Part shown: positions 26,072 to 37,300 of the stretch, piece by piece
Position numbering within the stretch: the first letter of the stretch is position 1
How the letters are laid out: the number at the start of each line of letters is the position of its first letter
NCBI GenBank assembly: GCA_013397455.1
Contig: VYZB01000530.1
Span: 220,681 to 284,680, forward strand
DNA: 64,000 nt
DNA from: Crotophaga sulcirostris
Lineage: Eukaryota > Chordata > Aves > Cuculiformes > Crotophagidae
Reading direction: 5' to 3'
The notes under the pieces: generated by a model
The model's input: only the letters and a program-made list of their open reading frames with translations
Databases searched by the model: none
What the model was told of the DNA's origin: nothing
Made by a program: the position numbers and the translations under genes

Positions 26072-26446
26072 ATATACTTGGAAGCCTGCCATATGAGGAA
26101 AGCCTGAAAGAACTGGATTTGTTCATCCTTGAGAAAAGAAGGTTTATGGGAGACCTTAATGCTATGTTCCAGTATCGAAAGAGTGGTTACAAAGAAGATG
26201 GAGACACCTTATTTACAATTCGCTGCATGGAAAAGATGAAAGGTAAGTTTCTTTTCTCCTGGGGAGATTCCAGTTGGACACAAGAGGAACATTTTTCACA
26301 ATGAGAACACTCAGCCTTTGGAATAATCTCACCAGGGGAGTGGTGGATTCCCAGTGCTGGGCATTTTTAAGATTCAGTTGGACAAGGTGCTGGGCCATCT
26401 TTTCTAGACCAAGTGTTTGCCAAAAAAGGTTGGACTAGACGTTCCT
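26072..26446 (+). mobile_element. Older CR1 LINE, 5' portion of a nested pair
   Basis: The plus-strand sequence encodes decayed CR1 ORF2 C-terminus: YEESLKELDLF, LEKRRFMGDLNAMFQY and, further on, the TMRTLSLWNNL-like and WWIPSAGHF-like parts after frameshifts. It reaches the 3' UTR motif GGTTGGACTAGACG and stops at about 26446, where a younger CR1 begins. Its own last piece resumes at 26865. An 86-codon open frame (26044-26304) is only a remnant. The divergence and the GGACTAGA version mark an older CR1 subfamily. Confidence 0.88.
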
Positions 26447-26864
26447 GCTATGAGGACAGATAGAGAGAGTTGGGGTTGATCAGCCTAGAGAACAGAAGGC
26501 TCCAGGGAGACATTATAGTGGCCTTCCAGTACCCGAAGGGGGCCTACAAGAAAGCTGGGGAGGGACTTTGTACAAGGGAATATAGTGACAGAACAATGGG
26601 GAATAGCTTTAAATTGGAAGAAGGAAGATTTAGATTAGACATAAGGAAGAAATTCTTCACAATGAGGGTGGTGACACACTGGAGCAGGTTGCCAGGGAAG
26701 CCATGGGTGCCCCCTCCCTGGAGGTGTTCAAGGCCAGGTTGGATGGGGCCTTGAGCAGCCTGGGCTGGTGGCATGTGCCCCTGCCCATGGCAGGAGGGTT
26801 GGAACTGGATGATCTTTAAAGTCTCTTCCGACCCAAACCATTCTATGATTCTATGAATCTATGA
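26447..26864 (+). mobile_element. Younger CR1 LINE nested in the older copy
   Basis: It starts with the CTATGAGGACAG block and encodes, in the frame 26470-26754, the CR1 ORF2 C-terminal region: LENRRLQGD, AFQYPKGAYKKAGEG, SFKLEEGRFRLDIRKKFF and HWSRLP. It continues into a 3' UTR with GGTTGGAACTGGATGATC and ends in ATTCTATG octamers (26840-26864). It is inserted in the same orientation into the 3' UTR of an older CR1. A frameshift near the tryptophan-rich end shows that it too is inactive. The 3' UTR type agrees with the copy at 19552. Confidence 0.93.
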
Positions 26865-26893
26865 TCCTTTCCAACCTGATATTCTATGATTCT
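26865..26893 (+). mobile_element. Older CR1, final 29 bp after the nested insertion
   Basis: TCCTTTCCAACCTGATATTC followed by another ATTCTATG-type tail continues the older CR1 that was broken at 26446. A complete CR1 3' end directly after another complete CR1 3' end, in the same orientation, is best explained by insertion of one into the other. Confidence 0.8.
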
Positions 26894-27395
26894 CTAAAAA
26901 AATAAACACCAGTTAGTAGACTCTTTTCCTGTCTTCTGCAGAATTTACCTTTTATCCATGAGTTTCCACCCTGCCACCATATTTGCTAACAATGCCAAGT
27001 GCTGCCCCAGTCTTTCCCTCCTAAACTTACTATTTACTTTTCTTCTCTTTCCAGTTCTTCTCCTACAGCATTTCAATAATTTCTTCCTACTGTGGTGTTT
27101 TTAAAACATTTTGAATCCTGAATTGCAGTTACATAAAAGCAATTACATTTTCAACATTCCTTTAGGAGCTGAATATGCACTGCATTTATATTAAAGTATT
27201 TCAACATTTCAAATATTTTAAATGCATTATAGTTGGAAGAAAGTGCTGTTAGTACAGAGACAACTATAGTAGTTTCACAGATAACTCTCCAGAAGTCTGT
27301 TTTCCTTTTTTCTTTTAATGAAAATTAAGTACTTCCTCGTAGACACAGCTTAAGAAGACAACAAAGGTATACTGTGATGAAATGTTTCTGCTTAC
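26894..27395. other. Unique non-coding sequence between repeats
   Basis: I see no gene or repeat in this 0.5-kb spacer between the nested CR1 pair and the antisense LTR. Confidence 0.6.
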
Positions 27396-27775
27396 TGTCA
27401 TGGCTTATCCTCAGCCAGCCACTAAGAGCCACATGGCTGCTTTATCATTCCATCCCTCCCCCACGGTGGGATGGGGCAAAGAATTGTAAAGGAAAAGGTA
27501 AAACTCATGGGCTGGGATAAACACAGTTTAATAAAATAGCAGAGGAAGAGATAAAATGAGCACAATAATGATATACAAAGCGAGTCATGCACAGTGCAAT
27601 TGCTCACCACCCAGAAACCAATGCCCAGCCCATTCCTGAGCAGCAGTCCCTCATCCCCCAGCCAACTCCTCTAGTTTATATACTGAGCATGATATCACAT
27701 GGTATCAAAATCTCGCTTGGCTAGCATGGGTCACCTGTCCTGGCTGTGCACCCTCACAGCTTCCCATGCACTGAG
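27396..27775 (-). mobile_element. Truncated endogenous retrovirus LTR (antisense), widespread avian type
   Basis: On the plus strand the sequence opens TGTCATGGCTTATCCTCAGC and passes through a GGTAAAACTCATGGGCTGGG and CAGTTTAATAAAATAG block. It continues with GTGCAATTGCTCACCACCC, GCCCAGCCCATTCCTGAGCA and GTTTATATACTGAGCATGA, up to CTGTCCTGGCTGTGCACCCT. I recognise this order as the antisense of a high-copy avian ERV LTR (ERVL-like, from memory of other bird genomes). TATATAA, read on the minus strand around 27675-27685, is its likely TATA box. The U3 start is missing, so the copy is truncated at its 5' side; the plus-strand left edge (27396) is the LTR 3' end. No internal viral gene is next to it. 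The 62-codon frame at 27422-27610 is not a gene. Confidence 0.82.
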
Positions 27776-30212
27776 TTCTAGATTCTCAGCTTGTGCAAGC
27801 TGGCATTATGTGATACATCTTTTGATTTTAAAGGATTTTTGGACTTTAACTTCCCTTCATGAAAATAGTTAAAATTCAAAGACACCAGTGTTTATGAAAA
27901 TAGATCATTTAACAACAGTTTTCCTATTCGAGATTGTGGAAACATGGTCAGAGCAACCTACCTTTGATTCATCGTTTATAATTTAAAATGTTACTTTATA
28001 ACTCATATAAACATTTGTCTTGTCTGACTCAAATTAAAACCCGAACCTTATCTTCACCTGTATCCAGTTTTAAACTCTTCTATGCCTAAGTAATTTTACA
28101 TTCTTGCAATAATCAAACACAAAAATATTGTCCTAAAAAGTCTGGGTTTTTTATTTCGTTGACACAAACAACAGAGTGTCAGAAGTCCTCTTACTAACCG
28201 AGAATCTAGTATTATATTCCTTGACACAAAAAATAAATATTTTTATCTTATTACTATTTATTATACAAAAGCAGTGAAATTAACACATATACTGCTATTA
28301 AGTATTCACAAAAATAACTATAATTATTACATTCAAATTATCATGTTCTTAGTTTTTAATTAAATTGAGACTTCAGGAAGCTTCACTTCAGCCTAAACCC
28401 ATTAACAGTTATCAATATTTTCTTCATTAAAAAGTGCAGGGAGTTACAAACCTACTCAGGAAGCTTACAAAATGACACAAACCAAGGAGTTTAAAGAATG
28501 ATTTGTATAAGCCCTGTAAATAAAAGATAGGTTTACATGCTTTAGGTGCACACATATAGAAGGAAATGAAAAATTTCTGCTTAGAGGAATGAAGAGTGTG
28601 TGTTTGTTCATTTATTTTCAACTTAAAAGAGAAGGTCCCTTACAGTGATACTTAGGAAATTTTAATAAACTAGCAATTACTTTGTTAATGATCACTGTTT
28701 AATTGTAACTATAAAATACGATTTTTTGCAATTTTCAAAGAACATCAGGAAGAGCATTGTTACAAGTATACATTGTCCTGAGACTTTATTATGTGTGGAG
28801 AGTTTTCTGTAATTTTTAATGTCTTTTTAATTAAACTTATGAATAGAAATACAAGTAAATCAAAGAAAATTTTAAGAGATACAGCTTATATGATAAAAAA
28901 AAGTATTTTTACAGATGTAGAGAATCAAAGTGATATTAAGTAGCAGAGGGGTTTTTTTGGTAATGAGTCTGTAAAAAAGTTGCATCTCAACATTTATTTT
29001 CTTTGTGTAACAGCAGCTGTTATTAGACTTAAGCATGTAAAGAAATTCAGTAACTCAACAATTTGTGGTCAGACGCTTTTGTGTTACCTAGGGTTTTTTT
29101 TAAGATTTTCAACAATCAGTCTCTTCAAATTCCTTCATGTTGTCACTGATGCATCATTTCAAATGTCACATCACTTACCATCATCTGTATGCATGAACAC
29201 ATGCTAAAAATTACAAGTGTTCCTGGCAATTTAAAAAGACATATATTTTCTTTTCCAAATACACATGTTAAAGAAGCTGAGGTAAACATTTTGACATCTA
29301 AAATGATCTTAAAAATCTTTAACTTGTTAAAACTTCAGGTTTTTGAATCTGCAATAATAATAATGCAGAAAGTAGCAGAAAGCTTAATATCAGACTTTTA
29401 ATGGCATATGTATAGGAATGAAGAGCCTGTCATTTAATGATCATGGGCCGTGACTCTGTAAGCATACGCTTCCTTTCATAAATATGTGTTGACTTGCTGA
29501 ATCCAAGGAGACTGATCAAATGTTTAAAATTAAACATAGGCAGAACTGCTTTCAGAGCTACCGTCTTAGATTATAAATTTTGAAATAAACTGTTATGAAA
29601 TGTGAAAACCACGTCGTAGGCACTCAACAGATTATGCTGGTAGAGCCAGCACAGCTTTTCCTCCAACAGCGGTGCACAGACCTCCACTCTTTAGAAATAA
29701 TTCACGGTACAATGTGAAGAAGATCACACAGCTCTCCATGTCTTGGGGACCTTCTTGAACATTGCATAAATTTCCCAAAGTTTCGTTTTGTTGTTTAAAC
29801 CTTTTTTAACAAAAGCATATTCACCTTGATCAAGCATCTAAATCCCATCAGCTTGACTGGTCGTTTATGTCAATATGCTAAAAATATTGATCTTTTTTAT
29901 TATCTAGAATTACTGCAATAGAAGTTCTATTTATGATAAGTGAAATTAACATGCAAGTCATATGTAGGATTAAGAGCAAACAGTGAAAAAACTTCCGTCA
30001 TTTCAATCCTATTTCTTCAATGCTGCAAAGAAATAAATACTTATCATTGCTATCATAAGTGTTTGACAAAACTCAGTGGTGCTATTCTTGAAGAAACATC
30101 AAACACAACACATAAGTATAAGATAAATATTGAAGGTATTAACTGATTTTTTGTATGAACCAAGAACAGATTGAACATCTCCTAGTGTTCCTACTAACCT
30201 TTACATCTATGC
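27776..30212. other. Unique AT-rich non-coding sequence
   Basis: I see no recognisable repeat, exon or RNA gene. The base composition is strongly AT-rich, and frames of 60-75 codons occur by chance. Confidence 0.65.
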
Positions 30213-30915
30213 TGTTATGATTTGAGTTAAATCAGGGTCCATTCGATGACTCTGGCTTGGCCTAGTCCAAAGTAACTCCATTTTCTGAAAGCTAACTGCA
30301 TGTTTTTCAGACAGTTTTTCTCTAAAAAGGATAACACGGGAGACTGGTATGCAGAAAGACCAATATTTATACTTACTCCTCTAGTAACCAAAATCATCCT
30401 TGAACTAGAGAAATATGTCACACCTTCAGGGAGGAATGAACAGGACAGGTGACCCCAACCTTGCCAACAGACCATTCCATCCCATATACTTCATACTTGG
30501 TATAAAACTGAGACATCATAAGGATCTCACACTTCTATGATGGCCAACATCCAGTGAGGATTTTGATTTTCTGATTGCTTCTGATTCTGGATCCGTGTTT
30601 TCCTGAATCCAGTTCCTGAGTTCAGTTCCCTCCTAGCAGTGGACCCATTCCTTCGCACCTGCTCTTACAGCATTTGTCGTGATGTATAGTCATTGAGGGA
30701 TGGGGATGTAGTCTCAGATATTTGTACATATTCCATTACTTTATTATCATCATCATCATCATTTCATTAAAGCTGTAGTTTTAGTTTCCAATCTGCAAGC
30801 TTTTTTCCTCTCATTTTCCTTTCCCCTTTCCCTGGGGCAGGGGGAAAGGAATCTGGGAGCCCGACTGCATGGTTTTAGCTGCCAAAATTAGCCGTGTTGG
30901 GGCTAAACCGTGACA
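30213..30915 (+). mobile_element. Probable complete solo LTR (about 703 bp)
   Basis: The element begins TGTTATGATTTGAGTTAAAT and ends GGGGCTAAACCGTGACA, a TG...CA outline. Inside are a TATA box (TATAAAA at 30501-30507), a short TCA trinucleotide run (30746-30761) and an ATTAAA polyadenylation signal (30766-30771), followed by a C/T-rich and G-rich U5 like that of avian ERV LTRs. The bases on either side, TATGC (30208-30212) and TGTGC (30916-30920), match at four of five positions and could be a 5-bp target-site duplication, the size expected for many ERVs. No retroviral gene flanks it, so it is a solo LTR left by LTR-LTR recombination. I cannot name the family with certainty. Confidence 0.75.
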
Positions 30916-31228
30916 TGTGCATATTTTGAGTCAAACAATCATATGTAGTTCAATTGTAAAATATGGATTTCTAATAACAGATCCATTATTAAGATTAATG
31001 TATTTTTAAAATGAAGAAAGAAATTATTTTCATATGTAAGTGTGTATAGGTAATTACTAGGTATTTCACTTATGATCTTAGTCTCTGAAATAGATAATGA
31101 AAATGGAATTTGAGAAATGACGAAATTTAAGGTCTTCTTTTCGCTTTTTGAGGCAAAATTAGAACTACATTATCCTTTCTATGATTCATTTCTCTGAGTA
31201 TTCAACAGAACATAACAAAAAACTTAAA

Positions 31229-31363
31229 AGAGTTTTAGGAAAAACAGGTAGCTCTTCCTTCTGGATTGTGAACCTCACCACTCATCTTGGTGTCATCTGC
31301 GAACTTCATCGGAGTGCTCTTGATCCTAGCATCCAGGTCGCTTATGAAGAGTTACAGGAAAAA
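31229..31363 (-). mobile_element. Short internal CR1 slice (about 120 bp) with repeated edges
   Basis: 31231-31350 aligns without gaps to 40604-40723, with nine mismatches in 120 bases. Read on the minus strand it holds the KFADDTK catalytic box of CR1 reverse transcriptase, so it is an internal piece without the CR1 3' end. That is unusual, because CR1 copies normally keep their 3' end and lose their 5' end. Its left edge AAGAGTTTTAGGAAAAA (31228-31244) recurs on the right as AAGAGTTACAGGAAAAA (31347-31363). This is either a 17-bp target-site duplication or the start of a second tandem unit. Confidence 0.8.
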
Positions 31364-34300
31364 ATTAAGTTTAGTTATCTTGTAAACTTGATTAAAATAC
31401 CCAAGTCTTAACATTGTACTTCTATATTTACTTTAATTAGAATGTCTTTAATGGATTTCTAAGTTGAATTAGCCGTTTTTTATTATTGATACAAACAAAG
31501 TAGAATAAGCAGTCTTTACTTTGTGTTGTTGCAACCAAGAATAATAAACTTTGGCATTAGCACTATAAATTTATCCTGGTATGATTTTGTAAATGACATA
31601 AAAAGAGCCACTTTAAAAATACTTGCTTTTTTCATAAGAAAAGCCTACAGTTCTCCAGATCATTAAAGATATCTTTTGTTCTTCTATCACTGCCTGTCAC
31701 TTTCTAAATGAAGATGTAGTAGTACAAAATATAAAAAAGCAAAATGATCAAAACTCGGTCGCTAGTAACACAAATACTGCCTAACAAGACTATTAATATT
31801 TTTAAAGTTCATCTTAGACAGAAAATTCCTTTTCCTGTCATCTCTGCTACTCTTTCTCTCACAATATTTAACTACTGCAAGTAACTGCAAACATAGCTTG
31901 TGAGATATAGGCTTCAAAATCACATACTATTTTAATTACGGGATGCAGGATGTTAGATACTTTTGTTAGAGGCCAAAGACATAACTCCTTTCTGTTTAGC
32001 AAACCGTTTTCCCTCCCTGCTTGTGTTTATACCGGTACTAAGATTTGACAGATTGGTTTTTAGCTGAACATGTCCCTGTCTTACACTTGGATAGCAGGTT
32101 TGTGATAGCACTGCAAGATCCTAATGAGGAAATACACAGCTTAGACATTCTGGGGTCATGTTAGGAGATCTTGTCTCTGTGAGATTCTTATTAAAAAAAC
32201 TTGGAAACAAGGACTATGTAATTAAATTGATACGTGTCCTCTAACGGAAAAGGATTTATTGATCTTCTATTACACTTCTGTGCTGTGTAACGTCAAGTTG
32301 GGTAGAATAATTCATGTCTGACCATCTACCATTCCAGTGCCATATTTCTGGGCACATGAGAGAAAACTATGTATATTTACCCAGTTTGACATTAACGCAT
32401 AGACAGTATGATTAAAGAAGAGGGAACCAGAGACAGGTCAGATAACGCTATAGTCAGGCAACTACTGAAGTCTGCTTTAGTTAAGGATTGATGACACTAC
32501 TTAATGCTTATGGAGCTGCAGAAACTCCCCTTCAGTGAAGCAAACATTAATTAAGTCTATTAGCTCCAACATGAGGCAATGCTTCTTTAGAATACATCAC
32601 GTCTCTGTGATTAAGCTACCTGCCCAAGAAGTAAGAGAAATGACCTCAAATTCACTTTCTTCCTGCTTCAGGTCAAACTTTGAACTTTCATCCTCTAACT
32701 CACAGGTGATACTTTTACACACTAGGATCTCAGGTTTTCTGCAGTGGAGCTCTCCTTCACTGGAGCTATTCCAATTTTTATAAAATACTTTAATAGTCCT
32801 ATACAAGTGAAATGGCTCTGTCCTTTGATGGTTAGGATGTTTACTACAAGACCTAATCATTTTCTCAATAGCTCCATCAGGATGCCTATCTACCAGTCGA
32901 TACTCTGGACCATTTCTCTTGTCATCTGCTATAGTTCCTGATCAACCAAATTAGCCAGTTGTCAGAACAAGAGGGTATATAAACACCCAGCAGAAACCAA
33001 AGGACATTGGGATTTAAGACAACTGTTATCCAGTCCCTCCTCAAGTGAAGGTGGAGAACTCTTTCCCAACACAGAACTGAAGGAAACCAGTCTTTTTTTG
33101 TCTCCGGATGGGTGATGTTCAAGAAAATTTTCTGAAGAGGCAGGTTAAGATCCAGTCATTTGTGGACGAATATTAGTACCCTGGCCTAAGTGAATGTTCT
33201 TAGTGCTATCTTTTCAGACAGGAGAGAAAGAAAGCTCCATTTATTTCTTCATGGAAAGTTATCTTTGGCTTTCTTTTTACAGTTGACTTTAAAAGTTTTC
33301 TGTCTCATGAAACAAGTAAGAACTAATTTTTTGTAGACTCTCATTTCAGCAAGTAAAAAGCAAATGCAATATACCATTGAAATGGAATATTTTTTGTTCA
33401 TTGCTTTTTCAGAATTCTGCCAGTACCGAAAGCCAACTGCTAATTCAGTTTTTTGTGAATATATGCTGGTCCTAAATGAAGTGGAAGCTAAACCATTTAT
33501 TGGGAGAAAATTAAAAGTGATAATTTCCCCTTCAGTATTAAGTAAAAAATGTCTTTGGATCAATCTTTGTGCTTCATGTATAATCCATTAGACAGAGATC
33601 ATTTGCTTTCCTTTGCTAATGCTGAAACTAAATATAGATTTCATAAAAGTTGAGCATCATTCGGAACTTTTCATAGGTAGCTCATATTTTGGATCTAACT
33701 GCCTAGAAATAATGTTATGATCATACTTTCCCTAAAATACTAGCTGGAAAAATACAGACTTAGTTCAGTTTATACATATTATTCTCACAGTGCTCTGATT
33801 TATATAGGTTCTTCCTTAACTGTTTTTAAGCCAAGATACTAAAATACATTTTTAAGGTCATTTTTGCTAACACTAAGAATAAGTTGATGAATCAAGTTTA
33901 ATATCGCTCTTATTCTGTGTTTGCCATCTGGTTTTGTATTCTTTGTTTGCTTAATTGGTTTCTTGACGCAAGATCACTCTTCAGACTTCTAGAAAGTAGA
34001 AAATTCATAGCACTGAATGTATTAAAATAGAGACGGCTATGGAGCTTTTCAGGAACTCCCATTGACAAGGACACATACTTCAGCAGGTTGTCCAATTATT
34101 TTGAAATTATTGTTAGTACTAAAAGGAAATTATTAAAATGGCCAACAAATCAAGATCTGTTTAAAAAAATGCGTAATATCTGAATCAAAACCTGTATAAG
34201 AGCTCTTGCTCATACCTTCCACCAGTAGTCAACCTCCATTACAGAAAATTTTGCTAGAAATATATTGGAAAACTTTCTGCATTGCTAGAAATACAATTAC

Positions 34301-37300
34301 AATGGAAGATGCTTTGCAACTTCTTTGTCATAGACCTAGAAGAGTATTTTTCTTAGTGCCAAGAGTGTGAATAAATGTGTTGCTGCATAAAATAAGGAGG
34401 AACTTCAGGAAAGAAATGCAACTACAGCACATCTTCCTCAAAGAATACTATTTACTACTGCACTTTCACAGCTATAGCATATCCTTGCTAAATCAGCTAT
34501 TTTTTTACCACATAGAAAGCAGAATGTGAAAAGTCTAGATTTCAACCTGATTTAACTTGTCTCTCTTTTCTACCCATCACCTAGTCAGCAAAGAAGGAAT
34601 ATTAAATATATGTTCTTCCCATCATCAATCAGCTAAAATTCAAAACAATTGAATAAATAATCTATACTAGTAAGACTCAGGAACTAATAAAATGCTCTTT
34701 TTAGCTGTAAAATATGCTTTGCCTTTTATCTTTTTGCTTTTCTTTTTGGCCTTACAAGTAGTATTGACAAGGGCTGTTGGAATGCAACAAGGACATTATA
34801 ATAGTAACTTTCTTTTTAATGCCAATGTTACAAAAACAGTTACATAGACTTAAAAAAATCACTTTGCACTTCAGTTTAAATAGTCTACTGGGATACTGCA
34901 TGCTCCATTTTCTAGACCTTTTGCCAAGAACAAAGCTTTCCAAATTCTTATAAATGTTGAGCACAGTGTTTCAAGAGGTAAGAACAAAAAAGAATCAATA
35001 CTGTTAAAAAAAAGCAGAAATAAGAAAGTATTTATTATTGAAATTTCATATTCCTAAAAAGATGAATACACTATCTGTTATATGAAAATAATACTATCAG
35101 GTTAAACAATAGGAAATGTGATAAGGGAGTGTAGCCAGCACTAGGAAGGATGTGGATTCATTGCATAGTATTCATGTTAAGTTCAGGCAGCCAAGTCCCA
35201 ATTGGTTTTCAGAGATAACTTCATTCCCTACTTTGTGTCACAGTTATTTGATCTGAAGTTTCCAGGAGGAGAAAAGCTTCTCCCTGTTCAGCCAAAAAGC
35301 TGTCTTAGCTGGAGACCCACAAGGTTTTAGAAGAAAGTCATATTAGAAGACATAATTTAAAATGCACAGACAGGACTGGGACAGAAAGCAAAACCATTTG
35401 TAACTTTTTCAATTTATAGTATAAACGTAAGTGAAGGAGTTACTTTGAGTAGTTAGAGAACTCACTTAAGAAATGAGAGACCAGATTTTCCAGTTCCCAA
35501 CTCTAATGAACCTTTTCTGAATGCCTACTGCCAAATCTGACCCAACATATGGAGAAGGGGGCAACAAGTGTCTGTGACATATGAAGACCTCAACTAAGAC
35601 CCCTATGTTTTGTTTCAGGAATCTTTGCCTATTGTAGTTTATTTGTTCCAGAATCAGATTTTGCATGATCGCTTTAGTGATTAATTAAAAGAACATTAAC
35701 AAGGATACAAGAGGAAACCACAATCTTCTGCTTTCCTACCTGATGCTTACCTACAATCAACTGCTGTTCTGTTGCAGAGGCCTTCCTTTTGTCCCATGGG
35801 CTTCTGCAGTCTTGGCTGCAGAGGTTTCATTCCAGCAGCAGGAATGAGGATACTACCATCCCAGACTCTTCCTAGCACTGCCGCCATGCACTTCCCAGAC
35901 AGTGGACTCTCTGGCCTTCAACAGTCAGATTTGGAAAATGGACAAAATTATGTTCATAACCTTGTGTTCACTCATTGATAGCAACTCTTACAACTACATC
36001 CAAATTAAGTATTGAAAGCAAAATATCCAGTGTGGTCTACTAAATCTAGTTGTCTAGACAACTGCAACAAGCTGCTAAAAAATTAAACTGCCTGGACTTT
36101 ATGAAAATTTGCATTTTACTTGTCTGATCAAATTTTCTCTTTCTTTAATTAAATATATTTTGTCTTTTGAATGATGATGTTCCCTAAACAACAGAAAGAA
36201 CTAAGATACTTCTCTCATCCTGCCACAGACTTTCAGGATTTTTTTAAGTCTATACTAATTGTGTGGTGTAGGCTGCTATGAGGAGATAAAAATGCAAAGC
36301 AAAGGGAAAACAAGTGAGGCTTTAATTTGACTTGAGAGACAGAAAAAGTGGTGACATCCCTGTCAGATTTGTGAAGAGAATTCTTTACTGAAAGTGATAA
36401 CTAGCTGAATTAATAGCCATCCAGTATCGCCTGTTTAGACAACATTAAGGAAAAAAAAAGATTAGCAAGAGATGATTCATCATGAACAATTTAACTGGCA
36501 CATGAGAGGAAACATACAGATTCACACTTCAGTTCTATATAGCTTCGTAATTCAAAATTTTTACTGATATTAAGGGAATATCTGCCTGAGTAAGAATTAC
36601 AAAGATGAGATTTTTTTTCCTTCTACAGACTTCTACTTTTTTAGACACCTGAAAATTACTTTCTGTGGTCTTCTTACATATTTTTTTACTCAGATCACCA
36701 TTATCTTTCTCAAGGTTCAATTTAGACTGAAAAATGGAATGCACTACTATTTCTTCAGTAGTTCTGTGAATACTGTTGACAAAAATATTCACTCAGCCAT
36801 CATTCAGGGACAGAATAATTTTTTTTCATGTAATTCCTTGAAAAGTGTCTTAGAACACCACAGTGATCGTCAAACATACCAGGGATGGAGCAATCAGTTG
36901 GTCGTCAAGTCACCTTACTTTGCCATTGCATTATGTTGGTAGAGAAAATGAGCAACAGTAAGAACTATTATCTAGCTCTGTGTTTTAAAATGTATCCTAA
37001 AAAGCTGGTGCAGTTTGTGGATTAACTTCCTGTAATAGTGGCTTTAAGGAAATAAAGACTTAGGGAATTATAGAAGCCAAAATAACATCTAAAAAGAAAT
37101 GTAAATAAAATAAAAGTTTGGTGAACTCTTTCCACCCTCATTAATTTGAATTTCTGCAGCTTTAAAACTATCAGTGTGAGAGAATAACTTAATTCTTGAG
37201 AAGTAAACTAGAGGCAGATAGTGGCAGTAGGTTATAAAATGAAATAGAATGTATTTGATTTAAAAATAAACATAAATTAAAGGCAACTGGACATTTGCAG

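Noticed and set aside
35770..35980. Exon or gene fragment in a GC-richer patch (68-codon frame)
   Set aside because: An acceptor-like sequence precedes it, but there is no donor and no recognised protein.
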